This document shows positions 26,688 to 37,797 of a DNA stretch of 64,000 nucleotides, piece after piece. The notes below the pieces were generated by a model. The model was not told where the DNA came from, made no database searches, and saw nothing but the letters and a program-made list of their open reading frames with translations. The stretch comes from Haliscomenobacter sp. (GTDB lineage: Bacteria; Bacteroidota; Bacteroidia; Chitinophagales; Saprospiraceae): the NCBI RefSeq assembly GCF_016718685.1, contig NZ_JADKCX010000019.1, forward strand, positions 14,330 to 78,329, read 5' to 3'. The position numbers were made by a program, and so were the translations under genes. Position 1 is the stretch's first letter. Every line of letters begins with the position of its first letter.

Positions 26688-27832
26688 ATGGAAATGAGCA
26701 CGTTGATTAAATTGCCTTTTATGCAAAGACTGCACTCCTGTTGATTGGATTGTATGTGTTTGTTAGTATTCTTTCCATTGGGCAGGATATTATCCTTCCT
26801 CTTGTTTATGCCGCCATCATTGCTATTTCGGTTAGTCCTGTGGTCAGTTTTTTGGTCAAGAAAAAAATCAATCGGGCAATCGCCATTTTTATCGTACTTA
26901 TTTTGGCCCTGTTGTTCATTGTTGGACTGATCTTATTATTGGTATCTCAAGCCAGTATGTTCAGCCAGGCTTGGCCCCAGTTGGTGCTTAAGTTTGATGA
27001 TTTGTGCGATCAAGCCATTAACTGGGCTTCAGGTTGGTTAGGCGTTAGTATCCGGCAAATCAATACATGGATTACCGATACAAAAGCAGACCTTTTGAAC
27101 AACAGTAATGCGGTGATCGGCATTACCTTAACCACCATGAGTGGGGTGCTGGCTGCCATTTTCCTTACCCCGGTGTATATTTTTATGATTTTATTTTACC
27201 AGCCGCATTTGGTAGAGTTTGCCCATCGTTTGTTTGGCGTGTCCAACAACAGCCAGGTGAGCGAAATCCTGACGGAGACGAAGACCATTATTCAGGGCTA
27301 CCTCGTCGGTCTTTTTGCCGAATTTGCGATTGTAGCGGTACTGAATATTCTGGGACTATTGGTACTTCGGATGGAATACGCCATCCTGCTGGGCATTGTA
27401 GGTGCTCTCCTCAACGTGATTCCCTATCTTGGTGGAATTATTGCGATGGGGCTCTTCGCCGCGATTGCCCTGGTGACCAAAACACCAATTTATATGGCTT
27501 ATGTGATCGCACTTTACTCGGTCATCCAATTCATCGACAACAACTACATCGTTCCCAAAATAGTTGGCTCAAAAGTGAAGCTCAATGCCCTGATTTCTAT
27601 CGTTGCCGTGATTGTGGGCGCCGCCATTTGGGGCATTCCCGGGATGTTTCTTTCCATTCCCTTAACGGCAGTCATCAAACTCGTGCTCGATCGCATTGAA
27701 CCCTGGAAACCCTGGGGCTTTTTATTGGGGGATACCATGCCTCCACTGGTCAAACTGGATCTGAATTTCAGCGCCATCGTCAAAAAAACAAAGCGCAAGG
27801 AAAAAAGTGTGAAAGATGTAACTAAAGACTAG
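26688..27832 (+). CDS. AI-2E family transporter, one-base loss near start
   Basis: A PF01594 permease with about eight helices. The long conserved body includes VSFLVKKKINRAIAIFIVLI, the amphipathic periplasmic part, VYIFMILFYQPHL, GYLVGLFAEFAIVAVLN, GLLNVIPYLGGIIAMG-type sequence and the family motif IQFIDNNYIVPKIVGSKVKL. The true start is ATG at 26688 (MEMSTLIKLPFMQRL); this frame hits a stop after 18 codons, and the rest is in the next frame, open from before 26741. One base missing near 26733 explains it. Members export signalling molecules, Na+ or other small solutes; the substrate here is not known. Confidence 0.85.
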
Positions 27833-27837
27833 AATTG

Positions 27838-27872
27838 TGTAATGTATGTATTTTGTAAATCAACGAAATTTG
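27838..27872 (+). promoter_or_regulatory. shared element TGTAAT-N24-ATTTG, copy 3
   Basis: GTGTAAT, 24 bases, ATTTG, six bases after the AI-2E stop and 31 bases before the ATG of the Ig-like lipoprotein gene. It marks that gene and the OmpA gene after it as a separate unit. Confidence 0.6.
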
Positions 27873-27903
27873 TATTGTGAAAATTCATTCACTATTAAAG
27901 TTT

Positions 27904-28311
27904 ATGAAATTGAAAAAGAGAAAACTATTGACACTCCTGGCCATTGTATCGGTTTTTTTATTCGTCGGCTGCCAAAAAGACGATTATGTGGAAATCGTGG
28001 GACTCTGTCCCGTTGTCGTATCCAGTAACCCAGTAAACGGGGCAACCAGTGTACCACTGCTCAACGTCATTACGGTAAGCTTTAATGAGCGGATGAACCC
28101 AGCTACCCTCAATGCTACCTCTTTTAGCCTACAGGCAGCAAGTGCAGTTGCGGGAACGATTTCGTATACCGATACAACGGCAACTTTTACACCTACTAGC
28201 CCCCTCAGCCCGAATACGACGTATACAGCTAAGGTTACAACCGCAGCAAAGTCAATAAAAGGCAATGCCTTACAAGCGGACTATGTCTGGAGCTTTAGCA
28301 CCTTTCAATAA
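27904..28311 (+). CDS. Ig-like (Big_5/SbsA-type) lipoprotein
   Basis: Start at 27904 gives a lipoprotein signal MKLKKRKLLTLL...FVGC with the modified cysteine at about residue 23. Mature residues 35-135 are one Big_5 domain: VVSSNPVNGATSVPLLNVIT, VSFNERMNPATLNATSF, TATFTPTSPLSPNTTYTAKV and the ending YVWSFSTF. Such domains occur in surface proteins and bind other proteins or stabilise the fold. A GTG at 27877 is an unlikely start because it blocks the signal. It is followed 120 bases later by the OmpA-family gene. Confidence 0.85.
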   Translation: MKLKKRKLLTLLAIVSVFLFVGCQKDDYVEIVGLCPVVVSSNPVNGATSVPLLNVITVSFNERMNPATLNATSFSLQAASAVAGTISYTDTTATFTPTSPLSPNTTYTAKVTTAAKSIKGNALQADYVWSFSTFQ

Positions 28312-28432
28312 TCATTTCGCCAGCTTAGGTATTTGATCGGTAGATCAATGAACCTTAAATCATAAAAACATGCAAGTCACAACTATTGATAAAAAAGGAC
28401 TCCGTATGACGTGGGTTCCTTTTAGCATGAGT

Positions 28433-30421
28433 ATGAAAAGTCTTCTTTTAAGTTTGTTGCTTTGGATGGGTATCCCGCTGTTTCTACAGGCTCAAGAAAC
28501 AACTTACAGCCAATCTTCTTTTCGATTTGGAATAGCCGCTGGTGCCAATTTTAATTTTTACCGCGGATCGACCCAAATGTTGAATCCAACGTTCACGGCT
28601 CCCGTTGCGTTCAACTATGCAGATGGTGCAGATTTTTTCATCGCACCCTTGATAGAATATGTCCACCCAACCTCAAACCTGGGTGTGTCACTACAAGTAG
28701 GCTATGATGGCCGTCAAAGTGCTTTTAATCAGGAGATTACCCCTTGTAACTGTCCCGCAGACTTGACCACTAAACTCCGCTACATCACGGTAGAACCCAC
28801 TTTGCGCTTTGCGCCATTTGGATCGGGATTTTATTTGTTCGGCGGGCCACGGATGGCCTTCAATATCGAAAAGTCGTTTACGTATTCTTTGGGCATCAAT
28901 CCTGATTTGCCTGATCAATTGCCCACCCCGGACGTGAAAGGTGATTTGAGCAACGTAACACCTACACTGGTTTCGATGCAAATTGGAGCAGGGTTTGATA
29001 TTCCCCTCTCTACGGCTGCATACCCGATGCAAGCCATCTTTTCGCCCTTTGTTTCTTTTCAACCTTATTTTGGTCAGAAACCACGCTCGGTTGAAACCTG
29101 GAACATTACGACACTGAGAGTTGGCGCTGCTTTGAAGTTTGGCCACGGCAGAAAAATTCAACTTCGACCACCATTACCGAACCGCTACCCCTTACCGAAA
29201 ATGTTGCAGTGGTCGATCCCCAGGTCCAGTTTTATGTGACGTCTCCCAAAAACATTCCAGTTGAACGTCGGGTAAGGGAAACTTTTCCGCTGCGGAACTA
29301 CGTATTTTTTGACTTGGGATCAACGGAGATTCCAGATCGTTATGCGTTGATCACCAGAGATCAGGTTAAAGACTTCAAAGAAGACCAACTCGAAGTATTC
29401 ACGCCTAAAAAATTGTTGGGTCGTTCCGCACGGGGTATGACCGTATATTACAACGTATTGAACATTCTGGGCGACCGCATGGGTAAAAACCCGGGTACAG
29501 CCATTAATTTGGTAGGATCTTCGGAGAAAGGGCCAGAAGATGGTCGGATCATGGCACAGTCCGTTCAACGTTATTTGGTGAACGTATTTGGCATCAACAA
29601 TTCCAGGATCAACGTGAAGGCCGGACCAAACCCAATATTCCATCAGAACAACCTGGAGGTACCCTTGAGCTTGATTTGTTGCGGGCAGGTGACCGTCGCG
29701 TGTCGATTGAAAGCAGTTCTCCTGCTTTGTTAATGGAATTCCAAACCGGCCCGGAGGTCTTTTTGAAGCCAGTAGAATATACGGCAGTACAAGAAGCGCC
29801 TTATGACAGCTATGTCAATTTTTATGTCATGGGAGCGAATGAAGCATTCTCTTCCTGGTCGATGGACATTAAGGATGACAAAGGAATCGTGCAAGCCTTT
29901 GGTCCATACCAGCGGGAATCGGTCAGCTTACCTGGAAAATCGATTTTGGGTACCCGGCCCGGAGGTCACTACACCGTAACCATGATCGGTAAGACGAAGA
30001 CTGGGAAAATCGTAAAAAAGGAAGCTGCTGTAGATATGGTGCTTTGGACTCCGCCTACCAACGAGGAAGGGATGAGATTCAGCGTAATTTATGAATTCAA
30101 TGAATCGAAAGCGATCTCCATCTATGAAAAATACCTTACGGACGTCGTTATCCCCAAAATTCCGCAAGGTGGAACCGTCATTGTCCACGGCCATACGGAC
30201 ATCATTGGCGATGAAACTTACAATCAAAAATTGTCGATGGAGCGTGCCAATGATGTCAAACGCATCATGGAAAATGGTTTGTCTAGATTGGGTAGAAATG
30301 ATGTTAAATTCCAGGTCTACGGGTCCGGAGAAGACGAAAGTATGTCACCCTTTGACAACAATTATCCAGAGGAACGTTTTACAACCGGACGGTTATTATT
30401 GATATTGTTCCGCGCAACTAA
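28433..30421 (+). pseudogene. OmpA-family outer-membrane protein, three frameshifts
   Basis: The start at 28433 (MKSLLLSLLLWMGIPLFLQA) gives a signal peptide. The first 240 residues form a barrel (RFGIAAGANFNFYRGST, LGVSLQVGYDGRQSAF). The frame then shifts at about 29163 (a T lost in CTTTCG), 29668 (a G lost) and 30375 (a T lost in the T run). After restoring these, the protein continues through repeat-like domains to an OmpA peptidoglycan-binding domain (IPQGGTVIVHGHTDIIGDETY, LSMERANDVKRIM) and ends FYNRTVIIDIVPRN with TAA at 30419. All three changes are one-base losses. It should link outer membrane and peptidoglycan. Confidence 0.8.
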
Positions 30422-30450
30422 TTGATTTTAATTGTATCTAGTCAAAATAC

Positions 30451-30486
30451 AAGAGGCTGTCTTTACAAAAGTATTGGCAGCCTCTT
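30451..30486 (+). terminator. hairpin after the OmpA gene
   Basis: AAGAGGCTG and CAGCCTCTT are perfect 9-bp arms, 30 bases after the stop. No strong T run follows, so termination may be weak. Confidence 0.55.
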
Positions 30487-30515
30487 AGCTATTTAAAATC
30501 ATCAAAAACAATCCA

Positions 30516-31313
30516 ATGCGAAGCCTAGGAATAAACATCAATACAAACGTAAATGGGCTGATGGTCAGTTACAACGATGAGGGGCCAGCTGAAGCTCCAG
30601 TCGTCCTGTTTATCCATGGATTTCCTTTAAATAAGTCCATGTGGATGCTCAGTTAGCACTAAAGCCTACTTATCGGGTTGCGTGACGTACGAGGGCATGG
30701 AAATTGAAGCGGGAACCGAGGATTTTCGATTGAGCTTTTTGTTGAAGACCTGCTTGGATTCATGGATACCCTGCAACTTGGATTTTTGCGGGTTGTCTAT
30801 GGGCGGATATATTGCCTTAAGCGCTATTGAAAACACCCGGAACGTTTTATGTTAGTTTAAGCGATAAATGCCTAGGATACCCCGGGCAATAGCAAAAGAA
30901 TGGCGGCAATTGAAAGCATTCGGGAAAAAGGAGCGGAATTGTATGTTGAGCAAAGCATTCAAAACCTTTTTGCTGCAGCATCTTTTGACACCAAACCAAT
31001 GGAAATAGGCAGCGTAAAGGAAATGATGAACAAAACCACTGCACAATCTATGTGCAATACCTTGCATGCTTTGTCGGTGCGCAGAGAAACCTGTAGCAAG
31101 TTATCGGAGCTAACCATGCCTATTCTAATTTTAGTGGGAAAAGAAGATAAAATCACTCCGCCCAAAGTAGCTGGTTTGATGCTTGACAAAACCCAGCATT
31201 CTACTTTGGTCATTGTAGAACATGCTGGCCATTTGGCCATATAGAACCCCGCCCAATTCAATCAACAACTGATGAATTTTATGGATCGATACTTTCCAAT
31301 TGACATGCACTGA
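30516..31313 (+). pseudogene. alpha/beta hydrolase, several frameshifts
   Basis: Starts MRSLGININTNVNGLMVSY with the oxyanion region VVLFIHGFPLNKSMW, then a stop at 30654-30656. Pieces in changing frames still read YRVV-like, GTEDF, VEDLLGFMDTLQL, and the nucleophile elbow CGLSMGGYIA. The second half is one frame from MAAIESIREKGAELYVEQSI to HAGHLAI, with LTMPILILVGKEDKITP giving the acid and EHAGH the histidine. The last residues, RYFPIDMH, read in another frame. At least four indels are needed. The enzyme class is clear, the substrate is not. Confidence 0.7.
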
Positions 31314-31325
31314 TGATTTTTCGTT

Positions 31326-32898
31326 ATGTTGCTAAATAATTTGTTGCTCATCATTATCCTGTTGATGGTTGTTTCCCTTTTTTCGATGTTGAGCGAAAAG
31401 TTGCGGATTTCCTATCCGATTTTTTTAGTGATCTGTGGCTTGTTTATCGGGTTTATCCCCCACGTATTGGACATCACCCTGAAGCCCGATTTGGTATTCC
31501 TTTTTACCCCCATTGCTTTATGCCGGCCTGGAATACCGAAGATTTTTGGCACGCCGCTCGATCAGCTTACTGGCCCTGGGTTTGGTCATTTTTACCTCTT
31601 GTGCGGTAGCCATCGTTTCACATATGCTGATTCCCGGGTTTTCATTGGCCTTGGGCTTTTTGTTGGGTGGAATTATTTCACCACCCGATGCCATTGCCGC
31701 TACCTCGGTCTTGCAAAAATTAAAAATCCCCAAACGGGTAGTCAGCATTTTAGAAGGAGAAAGCCTGGTCAATGATGCCGCGAGTTTAATTGTTTTTCGC
31801 TTGCCCTGGCGGCAGTTTTGACCCATAAATTTGTATTGCTGGAAGCTGGAATTGATTTTGTTGTCGTGGTCACCGCTGGAATTTTGATCGGTCTGGCCAT
31901 TGCTTTTTTATCTATGCCTTTCACCGATTTTTACCCACCACGTCAAGCATCGATACCGCCATTACTTTGATTGCGCCCTATCTGATGTATGTGACTGCCG
32001 AGCATTTTCACTTTTCAGGGGTATTGGCTGTTGTGAGTGGGGGACTTTTTTTAAGCTCGCGTTCTACCGAAGTATTTTCATTTAGCACCCGATTGCAATC
32101 ACAGGGCGTGTGGGATACCCTGGTATTTCTGCTCAACGGGGTGGTTTTTGTCTTGATTGGCCTACAACTTCCCCTGATCTTAAAAAGTCTGGATCCTGGA
32201 ACCATCACCCATGCCATTTATTATGGAGTCATCATCAGTTTTGTGACCATTTTGGTGCGCATCATCTGGGTTTTCCCGGCAGCGTATTTGCCCAGACTGC
32301 TCAGTAAAAAAATTAAAACCAACGAATCTTATCCCGGCTGGAAGTCGGTTTTTCTCATTGCCTGGAGCGGCATGCGCGGCGTAGTGTCGCTGGCTGCAGC
32401 GCTATCCATACCCCTCACTTTGAGTTCTGGCGAAGCCTTTCCGCAGCGGAACCTTATTTTGTTCATTTCCTTTATCGTCATCCCGTGCACGCTGGTGTTA
32501 CAGGGTTTGAGTTTACCTTTTTGGTAAGCAAATTGGACTTGAAATCAAAGATAATGAAACGGAGCAGGAATTGGAAATACAAATGCATCTGGTATCAAGT
32601 GTTTTGGCCTACATCAATACCCGTTATGCCCAGGAAACAGAAACCGACAATGCTTTTCGCATGCTAAAGAAACGCTATGAACATTTGCAGAAGACCCAAA
32701 AAAAAGCAATTGCACATTGAAGATGATATGCCTTCCTATATCTCGGCTTACCGTACCGCATTATTGGAATTGGTAGAGGTACGGCGAAAAGCTTTGGAAG
32801 AAATGAATGGAGAAAAAAAATACCCCGAAGAACTGATCCGCAGGCTGGAAAAAGTCATCGACCACGAGGAAGAGGGTTTGAGTATGCAATTAAAATAA
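31326..32898 (+). pseudogene. CPA1-type Na+/H+ antiporter, frameshifted
   Basis: Begins MLLNNLLLIIILLMVVSLFS, a first helix, then shifts near 31500 to ALGLVIFTSCAVAIVSHML. The ion-binding part is intact in the middle: LLGGIISPPDAIAATSVLQK and VSILEGESLVNDAASLIVF, the CPA1 hallmark. Further shifts occur near 31810, 31910, 32525 and 32690. Later parts include WSGMRGVVSLAAALSIPLTL, a conserved antiporter helix, and the hydrophilic end with EDDMPSYISAYRTALLELVE. Stop at 32898. It should exchange Na+ (or K+) for protons at the inner membrane. Five or more indels in 1.6 kb. Confidence 0.75.
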
Positions 32899-32930
32899 TG
32901 TGTGAATTATGTAACTCTTCCTACTGATCG

Positions 32931-32965
32931 TGTAACGCTTTACTTGATTAAGAACACTACCTTTG
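32931..32965 (+). promoter_or_regulatory. shared element TGTAAC-N24-CTTTG, copy 4
   Basis: GTGTAAC, 24 bases, CTTTG; the last part reads TACCTTTG, an exact TAnnTTTG. A further ATGTAAC lies 22 bases upstream. It precedes the glycosyltransferase/glf/glycosidase unit. Confidence 0.7.
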
Positions 32966-33040
32966 CGTTGTAATGTGTAATAATTGAGCAATGAAAATTT
33001 TACATATTACTCAAGCTCTAAAAATAAATTATTGCATACT

Positions 33041-34183
33041 ATGGTCCTTGAAAAAAAAACCACGATGCAGCTCGTTTGCTTTTCCCATTTGTCATGGAAA
33101 TTTGTATACCAGCGCCCACAGCATCTCTTAAGCCGCTTTACCAAAGATTATGCTGTTTATTATATTGAAGAGTTTATCTATAGTACAGAAGAAGACGGAT
33201 ACTCTATAAACATTACCAATGAAAATGTTACCGTGATTGTGCCCCATCTGTGCAACAGCATTCAAGAAGTACGGAATGAAACCAAAAGAAAAGAAATTGT
33301 TCTAAAAAATCTTTTCAAAGAGCATTCCATACAATCATACATCTTTTGGTACTACACGCCAATGGCCCTTGCCTTTACGGCTAATTTTAAGCCCATAGCT
33401 ACCGTATATGACTGTATGGATGAATTAAGTGCTTTTAAATTTGCACCACCGGAGATAAAAATATTTGAACAGGAATTATTTAAAAAAGCGAATGTTGTTT
33501 TTACGGGTGGTAACAACTTGTATAAGGCAAAGAAGGCGCAGCATCACAATATTCATTCTTTTCCCAGCAGTATTGATAAAGCACATTTTAAAGCAGCCAG
33601 GGACAACAACAATGAAGTTGCAGACCAGTCAGCTATACCCCATCCCCGTTTAGGATTCTATGGGGTAATCGATGAACGTTTTGATATTGATTTAATCAAG
33701 CAGGCAGCAGATGCCCAACCGGACTGGCATTTTGTTTTAGTAGGGCCAATTATAAAAATTGATGCATCCACTTTACCTAAAAATAAAAATATCCATTATC
33801 TCGGTCCTAAAACTTACGAGGAGTTGCCATCCTACCTCAGTGGCTGGGACATAGCATTGATTCCCTTTGCCATCAACGAATCTACCCGGTACATCAGCCC
33901 TACCAAAACACCGGAATACCTTGCCGGGGGAAAGCCGGTAATTTCTACCGCCATAACCGATGTCATAAACCCTTATTTTGAATTAGGATTAGTGCATATT
34001 GTACAAAATGCAGAAGACCTGGTACAAATGGCAACATCCGAATTAAATATTACCGACAAGCGTGAATGGCTAACCAAAGTAGACGAATATCTCAGTACCA
34101 TATCATGGGATGCCACCTGGGAAAGGATGGATGAGTTGATGCAAAATGAAATTGAGAGAGAATCAAAATTTACTAACCAATAA
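33041..34183 (+). CDS. glycosyltransferase family 1-like
   Basis: A cytosolic GT-B type glycosyltransferase. Near the start is QLVCFSHLSWKFVYQRPQHL, which marks the group often seen with UDP-galactopyranose mutase. Then FWYYTPMALAFT, YDCMDELSAFKFAPP and the donor-binding half with RLGFYGVIDERFDIDLI, FVLVGPIIKID, IALIPFAINESTRYISPTKT and PEYLAGGKPVIST. ATG at 33041 is preferred; an in-frame TTG at 32984 or ATG at 33065 are alternatives. It is followed by glf six bases later, so a galactofuranose acceptor pathway is plausible, but the transferred sugar is inference. Confidence 0.85.
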   Translation: MVLEKKTTMQLVCFSHLSWKFVYQRPQHLLSRFTKDYAVYYIEEFIYSTEEDGYSINITNENVTVIVPHLCNSIQEVRNETKRKEIVLKNLFKEHSIQSYIFWYYTPMALAFTANFKPIATVYDCMDELSAFKFAPPEIKIFEQELFKKANVVFTGGNNLYKAKKAQHHNIHSFPSSIDKAHFKAARDNNNEVADQSAIPHPRLGFYGVIDERFDIDLIKQAADAQPDWHFVLVGPIIKIDASTLPKNKNIHYLGPKTYEELPSYLSGWDIALIPFAINESTRYISPTKTPEYLAGGKPVISTAITDVINPYFELGLVHIVQNAEDLVQMATSELNITDKREWLTKVDEYLSTISWDATWERMDELMQNEIERESKFTNQ

Positions 34184-34188
34184 AATCA

Positions 34189-35344
34189 ATGAATATGTAT
34201 GATTATTTAATCGTGGGAGCAGGACTGGCAGGGGGGGTTTTGGCAGAACGGTTGGCATCAAAGCCAATAAAAAGTCTTATTGATCGATAAGAGAAATCAT
34301 ATTGGTGGAAACACATTTGATTATTATAACAGCGATGGTATTTTGGTTCATAAATACGGCCCTCATATTTTTCATACCAATAGCAAAGAAGTTTTCGATT
34401 ACCTCGGCAACTTTACGGAATGGCGGCCTTATGAACACCACGTATTGGCAAGTGTGGATGGGCAGTTGGTACCCATACCCATCAACCAAAATACCGTCAA
34501 TTCATTGTATGGGTTAAATCTTTCCCAGCAGCAGGTGCAAGATTTTTTTAATTCAAAAGCAGAAAAAAAAGACCAGATCCTTACATCAGAAGATGTGGTG
34601 GTAAATGCAGTAGGCCGGGAATTGTACGAGAAATTTTTTAAGCATTATACGGTTAAACAATGGGCGCTGGATCCGTCTGAACTGGATGCCTCAGTAACGG
34701 CAAGGGTACCTACCCGCACCAATAAAGACAACCGGTATTTTACGGATAGCTATCAGGCAATGCCCCTGCATGGGTACACCAATATGTTTCACCGCTTATT
34801 GGATCATCCCAATATACATATCATGCTCAACACGGATTATAAAGATCTGGTTGATGAAATCAAATTTAAGACTTTAATTTATTCCGGGCCTATTGATGCC
34901 TATTTTGATTTTTGTTTCGGAAAGCTTCCTTACCGCTCCATCAATTTTAAAAGCCAAACGATAGACAGTGAAAATTATCAGCCGACAGGAACAGTCAATT
35001 ATCCAATGAGCCAGGCCTATACCCGGATCACTGAGTTTAAACATCTGACGGGGCAAAAGCATGAGAAAACTTCCATTGTATTTGAATACCCTACCGCAGA
35101 AGGCGATCCCTACTACCCCATACCACGAAAAGAAAATATGGAGATATACAATCAGTATAAAACATTGGCTGTATCAGAACCCAATACGTTTTTCACAGGG
35201 CGGTTGGGCACCTACAAATATTATAATATGGACCAGGTAATTGCACAATCACTGACCTTGTTTAAAAAAATAATGCAGACAGAACAACTCCATAATAAGC
35301 ATGAACCCATCAAATCATCAAACGGCACGACGCAGCTTAGTTAG
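34189..35344 (+). CDS. glf: UDP-galactopyranose mutase, frameshifted near start
   Basis: Converts UDP-galactopyranose to UDP-galactofuranose using reduced FAD. The N-terminus reads YDYLIVGAGLAGGVLAERLA, with the FAD-binding GxGxxG. A stop then follows at 34288; restoring a G and an A near 34263-34275 gives SKANKKVLLIDKRNHIGG, the known continuation. From 34280 the frame is open: GGNTFDYYNSDGILVHKYGP, HIFHTN, FKHYTVKQWALDPSELD, ARVPTRTNKDNRYFTDSYQ, GTVNYPMSQAYTRITEFKH and FTGRLGTYKYYNMDQVI, all hallmarks of the enzyme. Both losses are in short homopolymers. ATG at 34195 could also be the start. Confidence 0.9.
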
Positions 35345-35358
35345 AACTTAAAAAAACC

Positions 35359-36423
35359 ATGAATAACGCTAATCCATTTCATTCTTTTTGGATGGCTGGT
35401 TATGAATGTGCCGACCAATTAAATGCTTTTGGCATTAGGGTTGACCTGATTAACGCAACCGGCCACCTTCACTTAATTGACACCGACTATAAAAACCTTG
35501 CTCCATTTAAAATTTCTACCGTGCGCGAAGGAATAAGATGGAGCAAGGTAGAAACAAAAGCTTATCAATACGACTGGTCTGTGGTCGGTAATATGATCCA
35601 AAGTGGCAAGGCCAACAACATCCAGCAAGTTTGGGATTTATGCCATTTTGGATACCCGGATGACTTAACCCCTTTGCATCCCCAATTCACCAATCGGTTT
35701 GTAGCATTGTGTACCGCCTTTGTACAATTTTATCGAAGCATTGATCCCACCTCAACTTTAATTGTTACGCCAATCAATGAAGTAAGCTTTTTATCCTGGT
35801 TAGGAGGAGATGCAAGGGGCACCTCACCTTACTGCACCAACCAAGGTTGGGAGGTGAAGTATAATTTAATGAAAGCTTACATCAAAGGAATTGACGCCCT
35901 GAAAGCAGCTGATCCATCTGTGCGTATTCTAACTACGGAGCCTTTAATAAATATTGTGCCGAGTTATGCTGCAACAAGTGAAGAAATAGAACATGCCGCA
36001 GCATTACATGAAGCTCAATTTCAGGTGACAGAAATTTTGTCTGGCAGGATGTGTCCTGAGCTAGGGGGTAGCGCAGATTACCTCGATATATTGGGCTATA
36101 ATTTTTATTACAACAATCAATGGACATCAGCACCACATGAATTCTTGGATTGGAAAATAGGCGAGGCAAATCCGAAATTTATTCCTCTGCATCAATTGCT
36201 GATTTCAGCGTTCAAAAAATACAATCGCCCCTTTGCACTCACCGAAACAAGCCACCCCAAAGAAGACCGGCCATTGTGGATTAAAATGATTGAAGCCGAA
36301 TCACAAAAATTGTTACAAGCCGAGCTCCCTTTTTGGGGCATTTGCTGGTATCCGATGGTCAACCGGCCCGATTGGGATTATTTACATGATTGGCACTATG
36401 CCGGAATTTGGGATGACGTCTAG
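35359..36423 (+). CDS. clan-A glycoside hydrolase (GH1-like), C-terminus possibly lost
   Basis: A cytosolic-looking TIM-barrel glycosidase of 354 residues. Acid/base glutamate in LIVTPINEVSFLSWLGGD; nucleophile glutamate in RPFALTETSHP. Other pieces: KISTVREGIRWSKVETK, VWDLCHFGYPDDL and GICWYPMVNRPDW near the end. It follows glf by 14 bases and forms an operon with it. The stop at 36421 comes just before an abnormal GC-rich block, and another frame continues with LEQDSASKSFARTKC, so the true end may be different. Substrate unknown; a role in trimming a Galf- or glucose-containing glycan is inference. Confidence 0.75.
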   Translation: MNNANPFHSFWMAGYECADQLNAFGIRVDLINATGHLHLIDTDYKNLAPFKISTVREGIRWSKVETKAYQYDWSVVGNMIQSGKANNIQQVWDLCHFGYPDDLTPLHPQFTNRFVALCTAFVQFYRSIDPTSTLIVTPINEVSFLSWLGGDARGTSPYCTNQGWEVKYNLMKAYIKGIDALKAADPSVRILTTEPLINIVPSYAATSEEIEHAAALHEAQFQVTEILSGRMCPELGGSADYLDILGYNFYYNNQWTSAPHEFLDWKIGEANPKFIPLHQLLISAFKKYNRPFALTETSHPKEDRPLWIKMIEAESQKLLQAELPFWGICWYPMVNRPDWDYLHDWHYAGIWDDV

Positions 36424-36591
36424 AACAAGATTCTGCCAGTAAGAGCTTTGCACGTACCAAGTGCAGAAGGCCGGGGGGGGGCCCGGCCCCGGGGGCCCAA
36501 AGGTTGTTTCCTCCCCGCCGCTTGGTTTTGCATGACAAAAGCACTCTGATTAAGCACTCTTAAGGCTAACCAACTCGGTATAAAATACAAC
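36424..36591. other. GC-rich block between two glycosidase genes
   Basis: Contains a GGGGGGGGGCCC-CCGGGGGCCC tract at about 36473-36500 inside otherwise AT-rich DNA. No gene of its own is seen. It may hold the lost C-terminus of the upstream enzyme in another frame, or be an assembly artefact like the block at 4840-5090. Confidence 0.45.
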
Positions 36592-37797
36592 ATGCACGGA
36601 AGTAAATTCATGTTTGCCACTGGAATTGAAAATAGCTATCCCACTATTTTGTTGCCTGATGGTACTACCAAGCGGGTAGATGAAATGGAGAAAACAGGGC
36701 ATTACCTCCATTGGGAAAAAGATTTCGATTTGGTGAAAGAAATGGGGATAGAATTTTTGCGCTATGGCCCACCTTACTACAAAACCCATACCGCACCTGG
36801 TACGTTTGACTGGTCTTTACGGATGTTACTTTTAACCGGCTGAAGGAAATGGGGATCACACCATTGGTTGACCTCTGTCATTTCGGGGTGCCGGATTGGT
36901 TAGGGAATTTTCAAAATCCAGATTTCCCTTATTATTTTGCTGAGTATGCAGCTGCTTTTGCCACCCGGTTTCCTAACTGCAGTTTTACACGCCGATTAAT
37001 GAAATATTTATAGCTGCTATGTTTTCTGCACAATATGGCTGGTGGAACGAAAAGCTGAGTTCTGATAAGGCTTTTGTATCAGCATTAAAAAATCTATCCA
37101 AAGCAAATGTGATGGCCATGCATGCCATTTTAAAAATACAACCGGACGCAACGTTTATCCAAAGTGAATCCACAGAATATTTTCATGCTACTGAACCAAA
37201 AGCATTACCGCTTGCCCGTTTTCTAAATCAAAAGAGATTTCTGTCACTCGACCTTACCTATGGTTTCCCCCTCGATGTTACCATGTATGAATACTTGCTG
37301 CAAAATGGGATGACTAAAAGCGAATACAATTGGTTTACCCAAAACCAGGTAAAAGCAAGGTGTATCATGGGAAATGATTATTATGTAACCAATGAGCACC
37401 TGGTGCACCCGGATGGACATACCCAAGCATCGGGAGAGATATTTGGGTACTATGTGTTAACCAATCAGTATTACAACAGGTACAAATTACCCATCATGCA
37501 TACCGAAACAAATATAAGAATGCCCGCGTGTAAGAGTGGCTGTTAAAACAGTGGGCTAACCTGCACCGGCTGAAGCAAGATGGAGTGCCGATTATAGGCT
37601 TTACCTGGTATAGTTTGCTGCATCAGGTTGATTGGGATTCTGCACTGAGGAATGATGCAGGAAACATCAATGAACTGGGTTTGTACGACTTAGATCGAAA
37701 CATCATGCCAGTGGGCGTAGCCTATAAACATTTGATCAAAGAATGGAAAGACATCCTCTTGGAAGAAAGTTATGGACTGCTATTTCAGCACCATTGA
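36592..37797 (+). pseudogene. family 1-like glycoside hydrolase, frameshifted
   Basis: Starts MHGSKFMFATGIENSYPTIL and DFDLVKEMGIEFLRYGPPYY. A shift near 36820 leads to ITPLVDLCHFGVPDWLGNFQ. A further break near 36978 precedes TPINEIFIAAMFSAQYGWWN, which contains the acid/base glutamate. The nucleophile region is YKLPIMHTETN, after which a stop near 37544 is again a frameshift; the frame from 37585 carries PIIGFTWYSLLHQVDWDSAL and ends at 37797. It resembles its upstream neighbour and glycosidases annotated as GH1 in similar clusters. Three or four one-base changes are needed. Confidence 0.7.

Noticed and set aside
28433..30421. Programmed frameshifting in the OmpA gene
   Set aside because: Three shifts at different contexts without slippery heptamers or stimulatory structures; single-base losses explain them better.
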